64,000 nt of DNA from Flavobacteriaceae bacterium PS02334 (GTDB lineage Bacteria > Bacteroidota > Bacteroidia > Flavobacteriales > Flavobacteriaceae), in the NCBI GenBank assembly GCA_029959295.1, contig JASCOH010000008.1, forward strand, positions 124,001 to 188,000, read 5' to 3'. Below, piece after piece: positions 7,947 to 14,413 of the stretch; position 1 is the first letter of the stretch, and each line of letters begins with the position of its first letter. Position numbers and translations under genes: made by a program. Under the pieces are notes generated by a model. The model was not told the DNA's origin, did not search any database, and was given only the letters and a program-made list of their open reading frames with translations.

Positions 7947-8300
7947 TCACTTCCTCAAAACCACCAGCAACACCTCCTTCTCTGCCTTTAAAATCTCAAT
8001 CTCTTTTTCAAGACTGGCAATTTTAGCATCCTTTTCCATCCATTTGGTCTCGTCTTTTGAATACGACTCCGGCAAAAGGTCGGCCAGGTCGGCAAAGAAA
8101 TTGTGCTTCATCGCATGGCTGAGTTCTTCGATTATGGCAGACTGCAGTGAGGGTCGTTTTTGAAACGTTCCGATTGTGCTGTCGCTGCGGTTGATTTTTC
8201 GGGCAAGTGCGCTTTTATAGATTCGGTTTTTCTTAAAGTAAGCTCCGAGCAAGGCGCCAAAATTTATTAGGCCATCATTTTCAAGATAGATTTTATTCAT
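7947..8300 (-). CDS. HTH DNA-binding protein with C-terminal coiled coil
   Basis: 117 residues. Residues about 12-65 have an XRE/lambda-like helix-turn-helix look (FGALLGAYFKKNRIYKSALA, KINRSDSTIGTFQKRPSLQ). Residues about 82-117 form a heptad coiled coil (DAKIASLEKEIEILKAEKEV) likely to dimerise the protein. Immediately upstream lies the 21-bp tandem array (8327-8515), whose two-turn spacing suits cooperative binding along one helix face. Autoregulation through the array is an attractive inference. The DNA target has not been shown. Confidence 0.7.
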   Translation of the reverse strand: MNKIYLENDGLINFGALLGAYFKKNRIYKSALARKINRSDSTIGTFQKRPSLQSAIIEELSHAMKHNFFADLADLLPESYSKDETKWMEKDAKIASLEKEIEILKAEKEVLLVVLRK

Positions 8301-8326
8301 GTTTTATGCTGTTTTATTTGCGTAAA

Positions 8327-8515
8327 GGCTCATTTAATACCTTGTTAGGCTTATCTAATACACTTTTAAGCTGATTAAATATACGTTGTGACTGATTTTA
8401 TATATTTTAAGACTGATTTAATAAAAAATGTGACTGATTAAATACACTTTCAGGCTGATTAAATATATGTTTGGACTTATTTTATACAGTTTTAGACTTG
8501 TTTTTCTCTATTAAA
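8327..8515. repeat. Nine-copy 21-bp tandem repeat array
   Basis: Nine units start at 8327, 8348, 8369, 8390, 8411, 8432, 8453, 8474 and 8495, with no phase slip. The degenerate consensus is G-R-C-T-K-ATTTAATACACTTT. All frames across it contain stops, so it is not an intact peptide repeat. The period equals two helical turns, as in iterons or multi-operator regulatory regions. It fills the 275-bp spacer between the HTH gene and the terminator of the next gene. Confidence 0.8.
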
Positions 8516-8531
8516 TCTTTAGGCTTAGGCA

Positions 8532-8559
8532 CAAAAAAACTGCCAGATCCCTCTGGCAG
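8532..8559 (-). terminator. Rho-independent terminator
   Basis: On the minus strand CTGCCAGA-GGGA-TCTGGCAG is followed by TTTTTTT. It ends transcription of the gene at 8576-9064 before the 21-bp array. Confidence 0.9.
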
Positions 8560-8575
8560 TACTTCGGCCTTGCTT

Positions 8576-9064
8576 TTAAATCTCGGTTTTGGCAGGTCTC
8601 CCCGCATTTCCCTGCGCATTAAAACGCGTACTTAGTTTTTCATACGGCTGTTTGGCCTGGTTCAGTCCGGCGTTGTTGGCGCTTTCAAAAAGTTTGTACA
8701 CCGTCAGCCCGCCCGTGTAGGCTTCGTCGCCCGCAATGCGTTTTAGGTCGGCAATGCGCTGCAACAGCGTGTTGATGCCCGACTCGATGGCGTCAAGCTG
8801 GTCATAGAGCATGATGTCGTTTTGCAGGTGCGCGGCGTTTAAAAAAGCGGGCATGATTCCGGCGCCGTTCACCGTCATTTCTGTGATGGCATCTTCCACA
8901 AAAATCTTGTTGTCCACATTGATAGATTTTAAGTTCATGCGCTGTTCGTCAGTGAGGCTGCCTGCAGGAAGTTTTGAATTGATGGCAGCGATGCTCGCGT
9001 TAATGATGGCGATGTCTGCAGCAGTAATAACCGTGTTCAGCTTGTTTTCAGTGATGTTTCCCAT
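8576..9064 (-). CDS. Hypothetical protein with atypical composition
   Basis: 162 residues, probably all-helical and soluble, rich in Ala, Asn and Ile (TVITAADIAIINASIAAINS, GINTLLQRIADLKRIAGDEA). It uses GC-rich codons (GCG, GCC, CTG, CGC) much more than its neighbours, which suggests transfer. No family recognised. It has its own terminator (8532-8559). Its upstream region is copy 1 of a diverged 180-210-bp direct repeat whose second copy (12999-13212) has no such gene beside it. Confidence 0.65.
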   Translation of the reverse strand: MGNITENKLNTVITAADIAIINASIAAINSKLPAGSLTDEQRMNLKSINVDNKIFVEDAITEMTVNGAGIMPAFLNAAHLQNDIMLYDQLDAIESGINTLLQRIADLKRIAGDEAYTGGLTVYKLFESANNAGLNQAKQPYEKLSTRFNAQGNAGRPAKTEI

Positions 9065-9099
9065 TTTTTTGTCTTTTTTTAGTTAGTAATAGGCTTAAA

Positions 9100-9281
9100 C
9101 ATGCACGGAATTTAACAAAGTAATGACACATGTAAATTACTGAGGTGCAATAATTTACGATAAAACCCTCAATAGTCGTTGAAATGCTCTTTTCTCCGAC
9201 GAATAGCAATGATCTAGAAATTTTCTGTGGTTTTTTAGAGGACAAAAAAGAATAGTGGGGCAGAATGCCGATTGTTTTTAG
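9100..9281. repeat. Long diverged direct repeat, copy 1
   Basis: 182 bp that align with 12999-13212. Shared blocks include TTACTTC/TTACGAT-AAAACCCT, AATAGTCG, GCTCTTTTCT, AATTTTCTG, GGTTTTTTAGA, CAAAAAAGAATAG and CAGAATGCCGATTGTTTTTAG. The two copies bracket about 3.7 kb that holds five cassette-type genes. Copy 1 lies directly upstream of the gene at 8576-9064. Confidence 0.7.
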
Positions 9282-9305
9282 AATGGAACAGAAAAGGCAA
9301 CTTAT

Positions 9306-9395
9306 GCTAGCGCCAGCATCTTGCTCGTTTCAATTATCAAAAGTCAAGCTAAAGAATTTTTTTATCGCGGGCACGAGCAAGATGCTCGCACTAGC
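9306..9395. repeat. Inverted pair of REP-like arms
   Basis: Arm 9306-9327 and arm 9374-9395 are inverted repeats matching at 20 of 22 positions. The right arm belongs to a 30-bp element (9366-9395) with the GCGGGCACG...CGCACTAGC flanks of the element at 5791-5820. A REP/inverted-REP pair of this kind is typical of RAYT-mobilised palindromes. The 382-bp gap 9065-9446 holds this pair and the direct repeat, and no gene I can support. Confidence 0.6.
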
Positions 9396-9446
9396 ATGGG
9401 ACGATAACTCGCAAATTTCGCTTAGTGTTTTTTGTAAGCAATGCGG

Positions 9447-10085
9447 TTAATATATTTTCTTTATATAAAATTGCGGAAGATTTTTCATATAATCCTTGAA
9501 TCTCTCTTCATTAAAAATCCATTTTTCCCATTTCGATTTGCTTACGTATTCTTTCTCACGCGTATTATACATTGTATTAACTTCGATAAATTCCTGCATT
9601 ATTATTTCATAATCATCAGAAATTAGAAAAAGTTCGTATTGTTCTTTTTTGAACTCAATAAAACCTTCAAAGTCAAGGATTTTAAAATCATTGAGATTTC
9701 CATTTTTAATTTCCAGAATTTCGTAGAATTCATAATGATTTTGCTCTGGAAATTGTGATTCGCCTTTTTGTAAATTTTTGTAAAGTATGATAATGCAATT
9801 CAACCAGTCTAATTTCATTTTTGACCGATCTTTAAATAATCCATTTAAAAATATCTCTTTTTCGTCTCCTTTTTCAGAGTGTATTAAATCGACATCTTTT
9901 AACAGCAATTCGTAGTTGTCAGTTATTTCAAACTTAGCAACATACCCACGCCAGCATGCAGAAAAGCCACCTGAATATTTTGGAGCCAATTGAGGATTTT
10001 CCCTAATTCTATATTCAAGTATTTCATCTCTGAGAAAATGTTCCTCGTTTTCGTAAATTAATTTATCTTGTATTTGCCAAGTCAT
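9447..10085 (-). CDS. Hypothetical cassette protein
   Basis: 212 residues, soluble and acidic, rich in aromatic residues (YSGGFSACWRGYVAKFEITD near residues 38-57, then a tryptophan-rich C-terminal KSKWEKWIFNEERFKDYMKN). The N-terminal pattern with an xWRGYxAxFEI segment recurs in small bacterial hypothetical proteins, but I cannot name a family or function. Its start lies 29 nt after the GTT box of element S4. It is probably a standalone cassette gene. Confidence 0.65.
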   Translation of the reverse strand: MTWQIQDKLIYENEEHFLRDEILEYRIRENPQLAPKYSGGFSACWRGYVAKFEITDNYELLLKDVDLIHSEKGDEKEIFLNGLFKDRSKMKLDWLNCIIILYKNLQKGESQFPEQNHYEFYEILEIKNGNLNDFKILDFEGFIEFKKEQYELFLISDDYEIIMQEFIEVNTMYNTREKEYVSKSKWEKWIFNEERFKDYMKNLPQFYIKKIY

Positions 10086-10114
10086 TTAATAAGAAGGATT
10101 ATGGATGTATTGTT

Positions 10115-10166
10115 TATAACGGGTATGCTTTGCGCTAGGCTCATCTTGTGGAAAACCCTTGTTGGC
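10115..10166 (-). repeat. Short attC-like boundary element S4 with mismatched ends
   Basis: Minus-strand reading: GCCAACAAGGGTTTTCC at the 5' end, 7 nt after the stop at 10174, and CCCGTTATAAACA at the 3' end, 29 nt before the next start. The 5' half is nearly identical to that of S6 (AACAAGGGTTTT). The outer boxes pair only at AAC/GTT (GCCAAC against GTTATA), and no clear inner stem is seen. At 52 bp it is the shortest of the set. Confidence 0.45.
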
Positions 10167-10173
10167 GGGAGTT

Positions 10174-10958
10174 TTATTCGTCTGTAATTTGAATTGGCAT
10201 TATTAAAGTATATTTCTTTGAAATCGGCTTTCCATTTTCTTTTGCAGGTATCCATTTAGGCGAATTTAAGATTACACGTATAAATTCAAGTGATAGTTCG
10301 TTTGGTGTAAAATAATCTAAAATCGGGTTCGTTACTTTGCCTTGCTTATCGACAATAAACGAAATACTCGCTCGGTAGGAACCACTTGCTAAGTCTTTCA
10401 TTACAATGTTGGCATTAAGGTAAATTTCATTAGCCAAATAGTTTTTGAAAGTGGGATATAAATCAGAAACGAACTTCAGTCCCTGGTCATCTGTATCTTC
10501 TTGCTTAAGTACTGCGTTTTGAGCAGTTATGAGTCCAAAACCACTATAAGCATCTTGTATTCTCTCGGAATTGTAGGGTAAAAAATACTTTAAAGCTTCG
10601 GTAAAATCAATAACTTTTTGTAGTTTTCCTGCTTCAAATATCTTCCATTTGCCGATTGGTAAGTCGATATGATAATTCCCCTCACTTACCACTACACCAT
10701 CTGTGTAAAGCTTACAGAGACCTTCTTTCAACGAATATCTGAATAGGAAATGTAGCTTAAAATCTGCTTGAGTGTCAAATCATACTTCTCTATGGCATAT
10801 CCGTCAGAAAGTTTTGTCTTTGTTTCACGTAATACAGCATCTTTCTCACTAACAATTCGATGATTTTGGTCAAAATATTTGGTGGTTGTTTGTGCTGTTA
10901 CAGATGTTAAGCAAGCATTTAGGATAAAAAATAATAAAAATAAAGATTTCGTTTTCAT
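10174..10958 (-). pseudogene. TonB-like energy transducer, frameshifted
   Basis: Two adjacent frames together give one familiar protein. The first (10728-10958) has a signal peptide (MKTKSLFLLFFILNACLTSV) and KYFDQNHRIVSEKDAV. It ends in SYSDIR, then stop. The second (10174-10731) continues with KEGLCKLYTDGVVVSEGNY and GKWKIFE (MORN-like antigen repeats) and a TonB C-terminal-like domain ending SPKWIPAKENGKPISKKYTL. Bacteroidota proteins of this type are single chains. The downstream frame has only a TTG at its start, so a one-base shift near 10729-10735 is likely. It could be a real mutation or a sequencing error. Confidence 0.7.
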
Positions 10959-10978
10959 TTTTGGTTTTTAAAAGTGAC

Positions 10979-11030
10979 GCACAACGGTTTAGGGCTTGGC
11001 TCAGGCAGGGGATAGTAGCACTTCAGTTGA
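10979..11030 (-). repeat. Half boundary element S5
   Basis: Only the 3' half (minus strand) is seen: CCCTGCCTGAGCCAAGCCCT then AAACCGTTGTGCG, 21 nt before the start at 10958. It is clearly related to the 3' halves of S6 and S7. No matching 5' arm follows the stop codon at 11098. Confidence 0.45.
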
Positions 11031-11097
11031 ATTTTGCTGTGTAAGGATCAAAGGAGTGCTAAAAAGTATTGATAAACTATTTCTTAAAATTTACTAC

Positions 11098-11616
11098 TTA
11101 ATCATTAGTTGGTGGTCCTGTAGGGATTATCCTCTTTTGATAGTCGTGTGATAATGTGTCAGGGTCGATGTCTTCTTCTTTTTGAGAAACTGCAATAAGT
11201 TTACGAAACTTATCAGGCTTGTAGGTGGAAATTCCCATTTTTGGCGGAAAATGATAGTCAAAATACCGTGTGGTAATGATAAGTGCGTTGTCCGTTATAA
11301 TATAGCTTCCTTCTCTTGATATTTTTTTAGAATCATTTCTGATAAGTTTTGGAAAATACCCCTCTTTGGTTTTGCCGTTTTTTGTCACATTATAAATAAT
11401 ATAAGTTTCTCCTGTTTCTCCAACATTATACCCAAAATCAAAGTTGTCCATTCCTCCTTTTGATACTTGCGAATAAATGGCGTAATTAAAATTTTTAAGC
11501 TTAAAACTCACAACTAATTTTTCTTTAGATTGTGGTTTTGGCATTGTTTCTACTTTTACCTGTCCAAAGGAAAATATAGAACTCATTAGTAGAAAGGTGC
11601 AAATTATTATTTTCAT
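11098..11616 (-). CDS. Secreted hypothetical cassette protein
   Basis: 172 residues with a Sec signal peptide (MKIIICTFLLMSSIFSFGQ, cleavage after FGQ). The mature protein is beta-rich (VVSFKLKNFNYAIYSQVSKG, ETYIIYNVTKNGKTKEGYF) and ends in a proline-rich tail. No domain recognised; a periplasmic location is likely. The start codon lies 33 nt after the GTTAGC box of element S6. Confidence 0.65.
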   Translation of the reverse strand: MKIIICTFLLMSSIFSFGQVKVETMPKPQSKEKLVVSFKLKNFNYAIYSQVSKGGMDNFDFGYNVGETGETYIIYNVTKNGKTKEGYFPKLIRNDSKKISREGSYIITDNALIITTRYFDYHFPPKMGISTYKPDKFRKLIAVSQKEEDIDPDTLSHDYQKRIIPTGPPTND

Positions 11617-11649
11617 TTTTAATTATTTTAGGGTGTCAGAAAAATTACC

Positions 11650-11778
11650 GCTAACGTTTTGGGGCTTGGCGTTCGGCAGGAAATCGAAGCACAAAAGCCG
11701 ATATTATTACTAAAGTTCAATTGAAAAACTACTGTTGATTTTTGCAATCAGCCCGCCTGACGTAAAACCCTTGTTGTG
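11650..11778 (-). repeat. attC-like boundary element S6 with chimeric ends
   Basis: A 129-bp element. On the minus strand the 5' end reads CACAACAAGGGTTTTACGTC, 9 nt after the stop at 11788, and the 3' end reads AAGCCCCAAAACGTTAGCGG. The inner arms (11660-11680 / 11752-11772) match at 13 of 21 positions plus several G-T pairs. The outer boxes CACAAC and GTTAGC pair only at AAC/GTT. Its centre and 3' half are nearly identical to S7. Confidence 0.6.
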
Positions 11779-11787
11779 TGTAGTCCT

Positions 11788-12450
11788 TTATTTTAGCATT
11801 ATTGAGTTTTCTTTTAGTCCAAAATTATTGTTTATTTCAGGTAAACACTTTTCACTAATCCAAAAATCTGGGCTTGAATTAACGTCATCTCTTACTGCCT
11901 TTACTTTGTGGGCTTGTTTTTTTATTCTTTTAATTAACTCAACATATAATTTATATGTTGTGAGATTTTCGGTTTTAATGGTTTTATTATTCCGCAAAAT
12001 TTCTTTCGGATAAGTAAACTCAAGTCCAATATGTGAATTTCTTTTACTATCAAATAAGTTTACACGCAGTTGTTGTTTGTGGTCAACCATTAATGAAAAA
12101 GGACTAATGTTAATAACTGGTTCAATTTGAATAGAGCGTTTGAATTTCTTAAGTTGATTGTCTTCTTCTATTTCAAAAACTTCATACTTAATATATTTTG
12201 GATTGTCTGTTATTTGAGTATAAATGTCTAATTTCCATTCTTCTTTTTTCCATTCACTTCCAGAAGTTATTTTATTGTAATACAATTCATATTGTTCAAA
12301 TATTGAAGTTTTGTCCTCAATTTTATAATCTACTTCAACTCTTGTATTAGTTATTGCGATAAAGTATTCTATGTCATAAAAAATGCTCTCAAATTCTGAA
12401 GGGTGAAGAACAAATTTGAATTTATGCCATTTTAGTCCTGTGTAACTCAT
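11788..12450 (-). CDS. Hypothetical cassette protein
   Basis: 220 residues, soluble, no signal peptide. An N-terminal beta-rich part (WHKFKFVLHPSEFESIFYDI, VEVDYKIEDKTSIFEQYELY) is followed by a basic helical stretch (KLYVELIKRIKKQAHKVKAV) and a C-terminal tail ending NNFGLKENSIMLK. No family recognised. It lies between elements S6 and S7 and its stop is 9 nt from the AAC box of S6. Confidence 0.65.
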   Translation of the reverse strand: MSYTGLKWHKFKFVLHPSEFESIFYDIEYFIAITNTRVEVDYKIEDKTSIFEQYELYYNKITSGSEWKKEEWKLDIYTQITDNPKYIKYEVFEIEEDNQLKKFKRSIQIEPVINISPFSLMVDHKQQLRVNLFDSKRNSHIGLEFTYPKEILRNNKTIKTENLTTYKLYVELIKRIKKQAHKVKAVRDDVNSSPDFWISEKCLPEINNNFGLKENSIMLK

Positions 12451-12514
12451 CTTTTAATTTATTAGTAATTCTTTTAAGTTTTTTCTTCTTTGTGATGGTG
12501 TTGTTCGATAGGAT

Positions 12515-12583
12515 TACACACAACGTTTCGGGGCTTTGCGTTCGGGCGGGAAATCGAAGCACAAAAGCCGATATTATTACTAA
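12515..12583 (-). repeat. Half boundary element S7
   Basis: The minus strand reads TTAGTAATAATATCGGC directly at the stop codon (12584), then GCACAAAAGCC-type sequence in reverse and GCAAAGCCCCGAAACGTTGTGTG. This is the centre and 3' half of S6 with a GTTGTG box. The 5' arm is replaced by the coding end of the upstream gene. Confidence 0.5.
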
Positions 12584-12898
12584 TTATTTTAAGCGAGGCA
12601 GATACACCAAATAGCCCAAAAAAAGCCCTAACGGGATAAAAAAGCACAGCCCGCAGAAAAAACCATAGATTCGGCCAATTCTTCTCCCGTAGTTGTAGCT
12701 CACTTTTCGAGGATATCCCTTTCTTGCAGGATTGCCTGTCCATTGCGGATCGGGCTTATACAGCCAGTCCCAATCTCTGAAGGCGCCAATTATCATCAAA
12801 ATGCCATAGGTGATTAAAATGAGGGATATTCCTGCAAATAATAAGTTGGGGTTATTGTCAATCCATTTTTCAATAAAATCTTGTTCTTCTTTTTTCAA
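12584..12898 (-). CDS. Small membrane protein, possible Imm17-type immunity protein
   Basis: About 104 residues starting at TTG; no in-frame ATG precedes it before a stop. Two membrane segments (NLLFAGISLILITYGILMII and GFFCGLCFFIPLGLFLGYLV) flank a loop with DWDWLYKPDP and PRKVSYNYGRRIGR. Size, topology and the Trp-rich loop resemble Imm17-family immunity proteins, but I rate this match as tentative. No toxin gene is adjacent. It is the first gene of the minus-strand cassette series. Confidence 0.55.
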   Translation of the reverse strand: MKKEEQDFIEKWIDNNPNLLFAGISLILITYGILMIIGAFRDWDWLYKPDPQWTGNPARKGYPRKVSYNYGRRIGRIYGFFCGLCFFIPLGLFLGYLVYLPRLK

Positions 12899-12998
12899 CG
12901 GGTTTTAGTGTTGTTTTGTTAAACTAATAAGGTTCGCTTTTTAGGGCTATTGCTCCTTTTGGCTTACGGCTTTTAAATTTTAGACTTGCTTGAAAGCG

Positions 12999-13212
12999 CA
13001 TGCAATTTAAAGAAGTAACGATATATAAAACGGTTGCATTGCAATTATTTACTTCAAAACCCTTAATAGTCGATGAAGCGCTCTTTTCTTCGACCAATGG
13101 CAATAATTCAGCAATTTTCTGTATTTTTTCAAGCCTTTTTTTAATAAGGGTTTTCGATTGGTTTTTTAGATAGCAAAAAAGAATAGCTTGGCAGAATGCC
13201 GATTGTTTTTAG
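12999..13212. repeat. Long diverged direct repeat, copy 2
   Basis: Partner of 9100-9281, with about 34 extra bases after the shared AATTTTCTG block. It fills much of the 438-bp gap 12899-13336, together with the pfkB-type promoter; no gene is supported there. A GCCGAT/ATCGGC hairpin sits at its right end (about 13198-13226). Confidence 0.7.
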
Positions 13213-13283
13213 CGTTGATCGGCAAGCACAACTGCTTAAAATCCAATCAGATATATTAACAAAAACTTTGCACCGCCAAAGCC

Positions 13284-13313
13284 TTGCAACTCTAAAACTT
13301 ATAACTATCTTTG
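13284..13313 (+). promoter_or_regulatory. Bacteroidota-type promoter for PfkB kinase gene
   Basis: TTG at 13284-13286, a 19-nt spacer, then TATCTTTG at 13306-13313 fits the TTG-N19-TAnnTTTG consensus. It ends 23 nt before the start codon. Confidence 0.75.
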
Positions 13314-13336
13314 CGCCTTAATTCGAAAATCTAAAA

Positions 13337-14266
13337 ATGAACAAATTATTGATTGTCGGGACCGTTGCTTTCGACGCTATTGAGACTCCTTTCGGGAAAA
13401 CAGATAAAATTTTAGGCGGTGCCGCAACTTACATCGGTTTGTCAGCTTCTCATTTTAACGTAAAATCTGCAATAGTTTCTGTTGTCGGCGATGATTTTCC
13501 ACAAGAATATTTAGATTTATTGACCAGCAGAAATATCGATATTTCAGGTCTTGAAATCGTTCAAGGCGGCAAAACGTTTTTTTGGAGCGGTTTGTACCAC
13601 AACGACTTAAATTCAAGAGATACTTTAGATACGCAATTAAACGTTTTGGCAGATTTCCAACCAAAAGTACCTCAGGATTTTAAAGATGCTGACGTAGTGA
13701 TGCTAGGAAACTTGCATCCATTGGTTCAAAGCAGCGTTTTAGACCAAATGGAAAAACAGCCAAAATTAGTCGTTTTAGATACGATGAACTTTTGGATGGA
13801 TTGCGCTTTGCCAGAATTATTAGACGTGATTAAAAGAGTAGACGTGATTACGATTAACGATGAAGAAGCTCGCCAACTTTCGGGAGAATATTCTTTGGTA
13901 AAAGCGGCTGCTAAAATCCACACGATGGGACCAAAATACGTAGTGATCAAAAAAGGAGAACACGGCGCATTGCTTTTCCACCAAAAAGAAATTTTCTTCG
14001 CACCGGCATTGCCTTTGGAAGAAGTTTTTGACCCGACAGGCGCGGGAGATACTTTCGCAGGCGGATTCTCAGGATTCATCGCGCAAAGCGAAAACGTGTC
14101 ATTCGATAATATGAAGAATGCCATCATATACGGTTCAAACTTAGCGTCTTTCTGCGTAGAAAAATTTGGGACAGAAAGAATGGTCAAACTAGAAAAAGAA
14201 GAAGTGCAACAAAGACTGCAACAATTCAAAGCCTTGACCCAGTTCGACATCGTCTTAGAAAAATAA
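13337..14266 (+). CDS. PfkB-family carbohydrate/nucleoside kinase
   Basis: 309 residues with both family signatures: the N-terminal GG motif (KILGGAATYIGLSASHF, residues 25-40) and the C-terminal FDPTGAGDTFAGGF (residues 231-244), with Asp238 as catalytic base and GAG as the anion hole. It phosphorylates a sugar or nucleoside hydroxyl using ATP. The substrate (ribose, adenosine or another) cannot be decided here. A good promoter (13284-13313) and a terminator (14279-14304) make it a single-gene unit. Confidence 0.9.
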   Translation: MNKLLIVGTVAFDAIETPFGKTDKILGGAATYIGLSASHFNVKSAIVSVVGDDFPQEYLDLLTSRNIDISGLEIVQGGKTFFWSGLYHNDLNSRDTLDTQLNVLADFQPKVPQDFKDADVVMLGNLHPLVQSSVLDQMEKQPKLVVLDTMNFWMDCALPELLDVIKRVDVITINDEEARQLSGEYSLVKAAAKIHTMGPKYVVIKKGEHGALLFHQKEIFFAPALPLEEVFDPTGAGDTFAGGFSGFIAQSENVSFDNMKNAIIYGSNLASFCVEKFGTERMVKLEKEEVQQRLQQFKALTQFDIVLEK

Positions 14267-14278
14267 CGGATAACACCG

Positions 14279-14304
14279 AAGCCTCAGAAACGGGGCTTTT
14301 TTTT
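14279..14304 (+). terminator. Rho-independent terminator after PfkB gene
   Basis: AAGCCTC-AGAAAC-GGGGCTT (one G-T pair) followed by a T-tract, 13 nt after the stop codon. Confidence 0.8.
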
Positions 14305-14314
14305 GTTTGTATAT

Positions 14315-14345
14315 TAGGCAAGAGCGAATAGCCAAAAGGCAAAAG
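14315..14345. repeat. Dispersed GGCAAAAG-type repeat
   Basis: Starts TAGGCAAGAGC and ends AGGCAAAAG. It matches the element at 36530-36559 beside the four-helix-bundle gene at 27 of 31 positions. Related copies are at 21761-21786 and 37756-37790. Confidence 0.6.
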
Positions 14346-14356
14346 AAAAAAATTAC

Positions 14357-14393
14357 CGCCACCCAACTTATATTTTCCTATGTGCCTTATGTG
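14357..14393. repeat. Direct repeat flanking fic gene, left copy
   Basis: 37 bp, identical at 33 positions to 15008-15044 (shared core CCAACTTATATTTTC). The pair brackets the Fic gene closely, 20 bp before its start and right at its stop codon. Confidence 0.65.
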
Positions 14394-14413
14394 TCGTAAA
14401 TGGTTTTTTAATT

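Noticed and set aside
8327-8515. CRISPR array
   Set aside because: Units are 21 bp with no unique spacers and no cas gene; it is a plain phased tandem repeat.
9265-9450. Open frame on the plus strand
   Set aside because: It consists of the direct repeat and the REP pair; no protein-like composition.
11735-12013. Plus-strand open frame opposite the gene at 11788-12450
   Set aside because: Antisense shadow; starts within element S6.
12474-12743. Open frame on the minus strand across element S7
   Set aside because: It overlaps the small membrane protein gene in another frame and is made largely of the repeat.
13726-14250. 174-codon antisense frame in the PfkB gene
   Set aside because: Shadow of a clear family gene on the other strand.
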